From positions 1 to 12,537 of the forward strand of contig CAMZIS010000017.1 in assembly GCA_947307285.1 (NCBI GenBank): a stretch of 12,537 nucleotides of DNA, written 5' to 3'. Positions 7,060 to 12,537 of the stretch are shown piece by piece. The position numbers and the translations under genes were made by a program. This DNA is from an uncultured Peptococcaceae bacterium (lineage in GTDB: Bacteria; Bacillota; Dehalobacteriia; UBA4068). The notes beneath the pieces were generated by a model that was given only the letters and a program-made list of their open reading frames with translations, was not told the origin of the DNA and searched no databases. How positions within the stretch are numbered: position 1 is the first letter of the stretch; each line of letters starts with the position of its first letter.

Positions 7060-7086
7060 GCTGTCGCCTCCTTATAAGGCGACAGC
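7060..7086 (-). promoter_or_regulatory. Inverted repeat covering the tepA ribosome-binding site
   Basis: On the minus strand GCTGTCGCC (7086-7078) and GGCGACAGC (7068-7060) are perfectly complementary over nine bases, with loop TTATAAGGA. The tepA Shine-Dalgarno AAGGAGG is split between loop and stem, and the stem ends one base before the TTG codon. Folding should reduce tepA initiation. A TTTGTTATAT stretch follows, so weak transcription attenuation is also possible. It sits 18 bases after the rnj stop. Confidence 0.6.
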
Positions 7087-7103
7087 TTCGGTTCGATCCT
7101 TGC

Positions 7104-9107
7104 TTACACCTCGTTCACCGCTGCCATGATCACGGGACGGCGGCCGGTGCGCTCCAGGACCAGTTTGCCTACGGCAGAGCGGATCTGATTACGCAGCTCG
7201 TGCAGGCTGCCGTCGCGCAGCCGCTCCTCGGTGCAAAGGGCTGTCACCTTATCTTTGATCTCAACGATAATATGCTCATATTCCTTCTCAAATATGAATC
7301 CTCTGGTGTTGACCTCGGGTTCGCAGAGGATCTTCGGGGTCTTCCCTTTGTTTTTAGTGTAGACCATACTGATGACGATGACGCCCGCTTCCGACAGCTG
7401 CCGCCGTTCCCGCAGCACCGAGCTGCCCACGTCGCCCACGCCCAGCCCGTCGATGAGGATGCGGCCGGAAGGCACGGTGCTGTTGACCCGGTAATTGCGG
7501 CGGGCCAGCTCCAGCACCTGGCCGTTTTCCATTACAATGGTGTTTTCCGGCTGCATGCCGATGCTCTGGGCCAGCAAAGCGTGCTTGTAGAGCATGCGGT
7601 ATTCGCCGTGGATGGGCATGAAGAAGCGGGGCTTCACCATGTTGAGCAGGACCTTCAACTCCTCGCGGCAGGCGTGGCCGGAAACGTGGATACCCTGGGA
7701 CCGTTCGTGGATCACGTTGGCGCCCAGCCGGAACAGGTTGTCCACCGTCCGCGCCACGGTGCGCTCGTTGCCGGGGATGGGGGTAGCGGAAATGACCACC
7801 GTATCACCGGCCATGATCTGCACCTGCTTATGCTCGCCGGAAGCCATACGGGTCAGGCCGGACAAAGGCTCGCCCTGGGAGCCGGTGGTGAGGACCACCA
7901 CCCGGTTGGAGGGATAGCTGCCGATCTCGTCCACGTCGATGAGGGTCTTGTCCGGTATCTCCAGATAGCCCATCTGGGAAGCCACGGTCACCATATTCTG
8001 CATGCCGCGGCCGCAGACCGCCACCTTGCGGCCGGTGCGGTGAGCGGCCCAGATGGCCTGCTGCACCCGGTGCACGTGGGAAGCGAAGGAAGTGAGGATG
8101 ATGCGGCCCTTGGCGTTGAAGAATATCTTGTCCAGATTATAGCCCACGGAGCGCTCGGAATCGGAAAAGCCCTCCCGTTCCACGTTGGTGCTGTCGCTCA
8201 TCAGCAGCAGCACGCCTTTTTCGCCCAGGGCGGAGATGCGGCCGAAATCCATCAGCTTGCCGTCGATGGGACTCATATCCATCTTAAAGTCGGAGATGAT
8301 GAGGATGGTGCCCACCGGCGTATGGATGGCCAGACCCATGGAATCGGGTATGCTGTGGGTGACGCGGATGAATTCCACCCGGAAATGGCCGATGACAAGC
8401 TCCTCCCGGGGCGCCACCGCCCGCATATCGGCGGAAAGATGGTGCTCGTTCAGCTTGCCCCGGAGCAGGCCCAGGGTCAGGGGCAGCCCGTAGACGGGGG
8501 CCGGTACGTTTTGCAGGATATAGGGCATGCCGCCGATATGGTCCTCGTGACCGTGGGTCAGCAGGTAAGCCCGGACTTTGTCTTTGTTTTCGATCAGATA
8601 GGTATGGTCCGGTATCACCAGGTCGATGCCATACATGCCATCCTCCGGGAAGGAGAGGCCGCCGTCCACCACCAGGATATCGTCGCCGTATTCGATGAGC
8701 ATCATGTTTTTGCCCACCTCGCCCAATCCGCCCAGGGGTATCACCTTAAGCTTGTAGCTTTCGGCGGCCTTCCGGCCGGCAGCGGTCTTTTTGCGGACGC
8801 CGGACGGAGTCTCCGCCGGCTGATCCGCGGTAAGTCTGGTCTGGCCCCGGCGGGCGCGGGCAGGCTGCTCCGTCGGCTCGGCCTTGACAACGGCAGTGAC
8901 GGCGTCGGCTTTGGCAGCGGTCCGGCGGACGCGGGTCTTTTTAGCGCCGGCGTCCGCGGAGGCTTTTTCCCTTTTGCGTTCCGCTCCGCGACTGTCGCTC
9001 TCCGCGGCCAGGACTTTTTCTATAGCCCGGCTCATGACCAGGTCGATCCCCTTCTGCGTAGCCTGCTTTTTCTTCTTTTCTTTATTCTTAGCGTTGTTTT
9101 CTGTCAT
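7104..9107 (-). CDS. rnj: Ribonuclease J
   Basis: A beta-CASP metallo-beta-lactamase ribonuclease with endonuclease and 5'-3' exonuclease activity, central to mRNA decay and rRNA maturation in Bacillota. The catalytic core starts at about residue 118 (YKLKVIPLGGLGEVGKN). The zinc-binding motif HGHEDH is at 185-190, the beta-CASP domain follows, and MPIHGEYRML is in the C-terminal half. Length is 667 residues against about 555 for B. subtilis RNase J1/J2. The excess is an N-terminal extension of ~115 residues rich in Lys, Arg and Ala, predicted disordered. ATG 9107-9105 has AAAGGA seven bases upstream, which supports the long form. Only one rnj copy is in the window, so J1 versus J2 cannot be assigned. 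By position it corresponds to rnjB of B. subtilis. Confidence 0.95.
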   Translation of the reverse strand: MTENNAKNKEKKKKQATQKGIDLVMSRAIEKVLAAESDSRGAERKREKASADAGAKKTRVRRTAAKADAVTAVVKAEPTEQPARARRGQTRLTADQPAETPSGVRKKTAAGRKAAESYKLKVIPLGGLGEVGKNMMLIEYGDDILVVDGGLSFPEDGMYGIDLVIPDHTYLIENKDKVRAYLLTHGHEDHIGGMPYILQNVPAPVYGLPLTLGLLRGKLNEHHLSADMRAVAPREELVIGHFRVEFIRVTHSIPDSMGLAIHTPVGTILIISDFKMDMSPIDGKLMDFGRISALGEKGVLLLMSDSTNVEREGFSDSERSVGYNLDKIFFNAKGRIILTSFASHVHRVQQAIWAAHRTGRKVAVCGRGMQNMVTVASQMGYLEIPDKTLIDVDEIGSYPSNRVVVLTTGSQGEPLSGLTRMASGEHKQVQIMAGDTVVISATPIPGNERTVARTVDNLFRLGANVIHERSQGIHVSGHACREELKVLLNMVKPRFFMPIHGEYRMLYKHALLAQSIGMQPENTIVMENGQVLELARRNYRVNSTVPSGRILIDGLGVGDVGSSVLRERRQLSEAGVIVISMVYTKNKGKTPKILCEPEVNTRGFIFEKEYEHIIVEIKDKVTALCTEERLRDGSLHELRNQIRSAVGKLVLERTGRRPVIMAAVNEV

Positions 9108-9144
9108 CTATCGTTCCTTTCTACCGAACGCAAACGAACACGCC

Positions 9145-9173
9145 AAAAAGGCCAGACCTTTCGGCGGCTTTTT
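9145..9173 (-). promoter_or_regulatory. Hairpin in the rnj leader (possible attenuator)
   Basis: On the minus strand AAAAAGCC can pair with GGCCTTTTT with one bulged C, enclosing an inner CC-GAAA-GG tetraloop. A T5 run ends the structure, about 38 bases before the rnj start. It looks like a weak terminator or attenuator downstream of the candidate promoter. The AT-rich base of the stem makes it modest in strength. Confidence 0.35.
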
Positions 9174-9186
9174 GCGTCCGAATTTG

Positions 9187-9216
9187 ATTATGTATCTTCC
9201 GGCTGTTTGCCGGCAA
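9187..9216 (-). promoter_or_regulatory. Candidate promoter of rnj-tepA-ylzJ
   Basis: Minus-strand TTGCCG (9216-9211) and CATAAT (9192-9187) are 18 bases apart, within the 139-base gap between dapA and rnj. The boxes match consensus at 4/6 and 5/6 positions. Initiation near 9180 would give a leader of about 70 bases. Confidence 0.45.
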
Positions 9217-9239
9217 CGGGGCGGGCCTGCGCCGCCCCG
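9217..9239 (-). other. GC-rich hairpin just after dapA
   Basis: CGGGGCGG and CCGCCCCG form a perfect 8-bp stem around a 7-base loop, starting eight bases after the dapA stop. No T-run follows, so it is not a standard intrinsic terminator. It could protect the 3' end of the dapA message or pause polymerase ahead of the rnj promoter. Confidence 0.5.
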
Positions 9240-9246
9240 CAAATAT

Positions 9247-10128
9247 TCAGATTCGTCCCAGATCCCGCAGGAGCTGATCCACCCGTACGCGGGCTTCCTC
9301 ATCCAGCTCCACCAGAGGCATGCGGCAGGGGCCCACATCGACACCCATCCGATTGAGCGCGTATTTTACCGGGATGGGGCTGGTGCGTATGAACAGTGTT
9401 TTATAGGCCGGATAATTACGCAGATGCAGCTCGGCAGCGGCGGCGTTGTCTCCTTTTTCAAAGGCAGCCGCCATTTCCTGCATCTCCCGGCCGATGATAT
9501 GGGAAGCCACGGAAATGACGCCGCTGGCGCCCAAAGCCAAAGCGGGCAGGGCCAGATAGTCGTCGCCGCAATAGACGTAGAAATCGGGCGGAGTAAGCCG
9601 CAGCATCCGGGTCATCTGATCCAGATCGCCGCTGGCCTCCTTGATGCCGATGACGTTATCCAAAGAAGCGATGCGCTTTACCGTGTCCGGCTCCAGATTT
9701 ACGGAAGTGCGGGCCGGCACGTTATAGGCGATCACCGGGATGCTGACGGCGGACGCGACCTTTTTGAAATGGCGGTACAGCCCTTCCTGCGGCGGTTTGT
9801 TGTACTGGGGCGTCACCGCCAATATGGCGTCCGCGCCCATGGCTTCCGCCATTTTGGACAGCTCCACCGTCTTTGCCGTATCATAGCTGCCGGTGCCGGC
9901 GACCAGGGGCTTACCCGCGCCGTGGCAGACCTCGCCTACGGCGGCGTAGAGCTTCAGCTTTTCCTGCTGCTGTAAAGTTGGAGATTCGCCGGTGGTGCCG
10001 GTGACCACTAAAGCGTCGCTGCCGTTTTCCAGCAGCCAGCCGGCCAGTTCCTGAGCCTTGTCATAGTTCACGCTGAAATCAGAGTTCATCGGGGTGACCA
10101 TGGCGGTGATGACCCGGCCCAGATCCAT
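9247..10128 (-). CDS. dapA: 4-hydroxy-tetrahydrodipicolinate synthase
   Basis: A 293-residue (beta/alpha)8-barrel aldolase that condenses pyruvate with aspartate semialdehyde, the first step dedicated to lysine, diaminopimelate and dipicolinate. The Schiff-base lysine is K163 (GIKEASGD), the catalytic tyrosine is Y135 in AYNVPART, and substrate-binding residues are GTTGE (44-48) and R140. Length is standard. The start ATG (10128-10126) has AAAGGAGG upstream and is 28 bases from the asd stop, so the two are co-transcribed. dapG (aspartokinase), which lies between asd and dapA in B. subtilis, is absent. DapB is not in the window either. Confidence 0.97.
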   Translation of the reverse strand: MDLGRVITAMVTPMNSDFSVNYDKAQELAGWLLENGSDALVVTGTTGESPTLQQQEKLKLYAAVGEVCHGAGKPLVAGTGSYDTAKTVELSKMAEAMGADAILAVTPQYNKPPQEGLYRHFKKVASAVSIPVIAYNVPARTSVNLEPDTVKRIASLDNVIGIKEASGDLDQMTRMLRLTPPDFYVYCGDDYLALPALALGASGVISVASHIIGREMQEMAAAFEKGDNAAAAELHLRNYPAYKTLFIRTSPIPVKYALNRMGVDVGPCRMPLVELDEEARVRVDQLLRDLGRI

Positions 10129-10156
10129 TAGCGATCCTCCTTTTTATGATACGCTG

Positions 10157-11173
10157 TCAGATCATTCCGTATTCCACCAGCAATTCCGCGATCTGCACGG
10201 CATTGGTGGCGGCGCCTTTTCTGATCTGATCGCCGCAGACCCACAGATTGAGTCCGTGGCCGGGGCAGCTGATATCCTCGCGGATGCGGCCCACGAAAAC
10301 ATTGTCCTGGTCGCTGGTGTCCAGCGGCATGGGGTAAACGTCGTTGGCGGGATCGTCGACCACGGTGACGCCGGGGGCCTTGCGCAGCACTTCCCGGGCT
10401 TCATCCGGGCTGAGCGGGCGCTCGGTCTCGATGGTCAGGCTTTCGCTGTGGCTGCGGTAGACCGGCACCCGCACGCAGGTGGCGGCCACGCGGATCTGAT
10501 CGTCGTGGAACATTTTCCGCGTTTCCCAGACCATTTTCATCTCTTCTTTGAAGTAACCGTTATCCTGCAGCTTATCGATGCGCGGGATCACGTTGAAGGC
10601 GATTTGATGGGTAAAGGCAGAGGGCGGGTCGATAGGCTCCCCGGCCACGATGCGCCTGGTCTGCTCCTCCAATTCGTGCAGGCCGGGCAGACCGGCTCCG
10701 GAGACCGCCTGATAGGAGCTGCAGATGAGGCGGGTGATGCGGGCCGCGTCGTGCAGCGGCTTCAGAGCCACCCGTGCGATCATGGTGGTGCAATTGGGGT
10801 TAGCAATGATGCCTTTATGCCAGCGCACGTCTTCCGGGTTGACCTCCGGCACCACCAGCGGCACGTCGTCCACGTAGCGGAAATTGCTGGAATTGTCGAT
10901 GACTACCGCGCCGGCTTTCACCGCGTCGGCAGCAAAAAGCTTGCTGGCCTCACCGCCGGCGAACAGAGCGATATCGATCCCCTTGAAGGAATCGGCAGTA
11001 GTGGCGGAAACAGTGTGCTCCTTACCGCGAAAAGCTATCCTTTTCCCTTCGGAGCGTTCGGTGGCCAGCAGACGCAGCTCCTTGATGGGGAAATTGCGTT
11101 CGGCCAGGACTTTCAGGAATTCGTGTCCCACGGCGCCGCTGGCGCCCACGATAGCGACGTTATACTGTTTCAT
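10157..11173 (-). CDS. asd: Aspartate-semialdehyde dehydrogenase
   Basis: A 338-residue NADPH-dependent enzyme that reduces aspartyl phosphate to aspartate semialdehyde, the branch point to lysine/DAP and threonine/methionine. The nucleotide-binding loop is GASGAVG (10-16). The catalytic cysteine is C128 (NPNCTT), with Q155 (SSYQAVSGAG) and H242 (RVPVYRSHSE) completing the site. ATG 11173-11171 is preferred over an ATG 13 codons upstream because GGAGG lies six bases before it and family members begin directly with the beta-strand KQYNVAIVG. It supplies the substrate of the adjacent DapA. A promoter-like element lies in the 54-base gap after dpaB. Confidence 0.97.
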   Translation of the reverse strand: MKQYNVAIVGASGAVGHEFLKVLAERNFPIKELRLLATERSEGKRIAFRGKEHTVSATTADSFKGIDIALFAGGEASKLFAADAVKAGAVVIDNSSNFRYVDDVPLVVPEVNPEDVRWHKGIIANPNCTTMIARVALKPLHDAARITRLICSSYQAVSGAGLPGLHELEEQTRRIVAGEPIDPPSAFTHQIAFNVIPRIDKLQDNGYFKEEMKMVWETRKMFHDDQIRVAATCVRVPVYRSHSESLTIETERPLSPDEAREVLRKAPGVTVVDDPANDVYPMPLDTSDQDNVFVGRIREDISCPGHGLNLWVCGDQIRKGAATNAVQIAELLVEYGMI

Positions 11174-11202
11174 ATGATGCCTCCGCTGATTTTCTTCATC
11201 CC

Positions 11203-11231
11203 AGTATAACACCGGGCAGAGGCATAATCAA
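11203..11231 (-). promoter_or_regulatory. Candidate internal promoter upstream of asd
   Basis: Minus-strand TTGATT (11231-11226) and TATACT (11208-11203) are 17 bases apart, and the -10 box is preceded by TGT (extended -10). The boxes match sigma-A consensus at 4/6 and 5/6 positions. It overlaps the dpaB stop and would give a leader of about 20-25 bases before asd, allowing asd-dapA to be transcribed in vegetative cells when dpaAB are off. Confidence 0.5.
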
Positions 11232-11857
11232 GAAAAAGTTGTCAAAAGAGGCTGTATCTGCCTGCCGTTCAGGGCTTGCGCTACAGTATATGGTATCTGC
11301 GCCATATCCGCCACTAAAGAATTAGGCTTTTTCTGAGGATCGTCCTGAGCGAAGGGCACTAAAAAAATATGCTTGGTGTTGAGCAGCCTTCCCAAATTTA
11401 CCGCGTTGGCCGACAGAGCGTCGTTGGAGGCGATAGCCGCCACCACCGGGCGGCAGACCCGCAGCTGGGATTTGGCCGCCATCAGCACCGGGGTATCGGT
11501 AACGCCCTGGGCCAGCTTGGCGCAGGTGTTGCCGCTCATGGGCGCGATGACCAGCACGTCAGCCAGCTCCCGGGGGCCGATGGGCTCCGCTGCGGCTATG
11601 GTGTCGATGATGGGCGCGCCGGCCGCTTCCGTGATGCGTTCGCGCCACTCCCGGGGCGTGCCGAAGCGGCTGCCGTGATCCCGCACGTTGAAAGATATCA
11701 CCGGCAGGATAGAACAGCCGTGATCCCTTAACCGGCGCATCTGCGCCACCGCCTTATCCATGGTGCAGTAAGAGGCGCTGAGGCAAAAGGCCACCCGCAC
11801 CCCGGACAGGCGCGACAATAATTCGTTTTCCATGTTTTCTCTGCTTTGCCGCAGCAA
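11228..11857 (-). CDS. dpaB: Dipicolinate synthase subunit B
   Basis: The flavoprotein-like subunit (SpoVFB family) that works with DpaA to convert 4-hydroxy-tetrahydrodipicolinate to dipicolinic acid in the sporulating mother cell. Family motifs are GVRVAFCLSASYCT, VLVIAPMSGNT, the TDTPVLMAAK region and PFAQDDPQKKPNS. The start is ambiguous. TTG 11857-11855 has AAAGGAG five bases upstream and gives 209 residues. ATG 11833-11831 gives 201 residues, closer to the usual 200, but has no close Shine-Dalgarno. I chose TTG on the ribosome-binding site. A hairpin lies between that site and the ATG. The stop is 54 bases before asd. Confidence 0.93.
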   Translation of the reverse strand: MLRQSRENMENELLSRLSGVRVAFCLSASYCTMDKAVAQMRRLRDHGCSILPVISFNVRDHGSRFGTPREWRERITEAAGAPIIDTIAAAEPIGPRELADVLVIAPMSGNTCAKLAQGVTDTPVLMAAKSQLRVCRPVVAAIASNDALSANAVNLGRLLNTKHIFLVPFAQDDPQKKPNSLVADMAQIPYTVAQALNGRQIQPLLTTFS

Positions 11858-11860
11858 AGC
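11843..11860 (-). promoter_or_regulatory. Hairpin at the dpaB translation start
   Basis: On the minus strand GCTTTGC (11860-11854) and GCAAAGC (11849-11843) pair perfectly around TGCG. The stem starts two bases after the AAAGGAGA ribosome-binding site (centred near 11865) and ends nine bases before ATG 11833, and the possible TTG start lies inside it. Folding would mask TTG and bring ATG within about 10 bases of the Shine-Dalgarno. Confidence 0.5.
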
Positions 11861-11889
11861 GTCTCCTTTCCCTGATACAATAGCGGCAG

Positions 11890-12537
11890 TCAGGAACCGC
11901 CCGCTTCGTTCCACATACGCTCCAGCTCTTTTTGATAAAGCGCTGCCATGACGTCGCCGCAAAAATCAGGCGCGTAACGCCCGGGCAGGCCGCCGGCCAG
12001 CACAGCTTTGAGTCCCAGCTCGGCGCAGGCCTTGAAATCCGTGCCGCCGGGAGCCGACGCCAGATCGATGATGAGCGCGTCTTTTTTGAGCCACCGCAAC
12101 CGCTCCCGCTTCAATACGGCGGCAGGAGCTGTATTGAAGATGAGATCGGAGGCTGCCGCAGCCGCCGTCCGCTGCGACCAGTCGGCTACGGTAAAGCCGT
12201 GGTCCCGGGCCTGATCGGCCCGTTGCGCACCGCGGTTGATCACCGTCACGGACAAGCCCAAAGCCGCCAGCCGCCAGGCCAGAGCTCTGCCGATACGGCC
12301 GTAACCGATCACCAGAGCGGAGGCGCCGCACAGCAGACCGCCATACAAGCGTACTGCTTCGGCCACCGCGCCCTCAGCCGTGACCTCCGCCAAAGGACGG
12401 GCCATCTCTTCCCGCTCCAGCATGCCGCTTAACCGGCACTGCCCTGCGATGCAGGCCAGATGGGGCGTAACGATGCCGGACAGGACCGGCAGCCCGGCCG
12501 GTGCATGGCGGAACGAGCGATCAGACAGATACAGGTC
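11890..12537 (-). CDS. dpaA: Dipicolinate synthase subunit A (5' end outside window)
   Basis: The frame is open to the window edge, and 215 residues are visible of a family length near 300, so roughly 80 N-terminal residues are missing. The visible part begins at the end of the N-terminal domain (LPVLSGIVTPHLACIAGQ) and continues into a Rossmann domain with VIGYGRIGRALAWRLAALG (77-95). The family signature LASAPGGTDFKACAELGLKA and GGLPGRYAPDFCG follow. This is the NAD(P)-binding subunit of dipicolinate synthase, corresponding to B. subtilis SpoVFA. An internal ATG (12423-12421) is not the start, since homologous sequence continues upstream. The gap to dpaB is 32-56 bases, depending on the dpaB start, so the two form an operon. 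Confidence 0.95.
   Translation of the reverse strand, partial: DLYLSDRSFRHAPAGLPVLSGIVTPHLACIAGQCRLSGMLEREEMARPLAEVTAEGAVAEAVRLYGGLLCGASALVIGYGRIGRALAWRLAALGLSVTVINRGAQRADQARDHGFTVADWSQRTAAAAASDLIFNTAPAAVLKRERLRWLKKDALIIDLASAPGGTDFKACAELGLKAVLAGGLPGRYAPDFCGDVMAALYQKELERMWNEAGGS

Noticed and set aside
7200..9356. Long plus-strand open frame opposite rnj
   Set aside because: It is antisense to RNase J, whose metal-binding motif is intact, and there is no Shine-Dalgarno or recognisable domain.
11174..11230. Lysine riboswitch before asd
   Set aside because: The gap is only 54 bases, too short for the lysine aptamer of about 170 bases.
1..12537. CRISPR array, insertion sequence, phage or defence genes
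   Set aside because: There are no direct-repeat arrays, transposase motifs, terminal inverted repeats or unfamiliar gene cassettes. Gene content is conserved housekeeping and sporulation type.

Overview
This is a dense, GC-rich (about 60% by eye) chromosomal segment in which every supported gene lies on the minus strand, so transcription runs from high to low coordinates. Gene content and order point to Bacillota (Firmicutes), from an endospore-forming lineage or one descended from it. The order dpaA-dpaB-asd-dapA-rnj-tepA-ylzJ-ftsK/spoIIIE matches the Bacillus subtilis spoVFA-spoVFB-asd-(dapG)-dapA-rnjB-tepA-ylzJ-spoIIIE neighbourhood, apart from a missing dapG and an inserted uppP. High GC and a long basic extension on RNase J would suit Negativicutes or a GC-rich Clostridia relative. 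That class-level guess is weak.

Layout in the direction of transcription. (1) 12537-10157: dpaA (5' end cut by the window edge), dpaB and asd, with dapA following at 10128-9247. Asd and DapA make 4-hydroxy-tetrahydrodipicolinate from aspartyl phosphate, and DpaAB oxidises that to dipicolinic acid, the spore-core chelator. A promoter-like sequence between dpaB and asd could let asd/dapA run without the DPA genes. (2) 9107-6061: rnj (RNase J), tepA (ClpP-fold peptidase) and a small YlzJ-like gene, closed by a strong intrinsic terminator at 6014-6050. The rnj leader holds a candidate promoter and hairpins. tepA starts at TTG, and its ribosome-binding site lies in a perfect inverted repeat. (3) 5952-205: a new unit with its own promoter, running uppP - ftsK/spoIIIE - rimO - pncC-type cinA - lipoprotein with very short gaps or ATGA overlaps. 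(4) 145-1: a tRNA-Leu(CAG) with its own promoter.

Two genes are broken by single-base frame changes of the same kind (one base missing): ftsK between about 4312 and 4401, and the lipoprotein near 312-330. Two similar lesions in 12.5 kb, one in an essential-type gene, make sequencing or assembly indels the first explanation, ahead of pseudogenisation or programmed frameshifting.

I see no mobile element, CRISPR array, phage gene or defence system. No stretch over 300 bases lacks a gene. The longest non-coding stretches are 88-204 (tRNA promoter and AT-rich sequence), 5898-6060 (terminator and uppP promoter) and 9108-9246 (rnj leader). The window is essentially a conserved housekeeping/sporulation neighbourhood, and the points worth a second look are RNA structures at gene starts, the frameshifts and local departures from the usual gene order.
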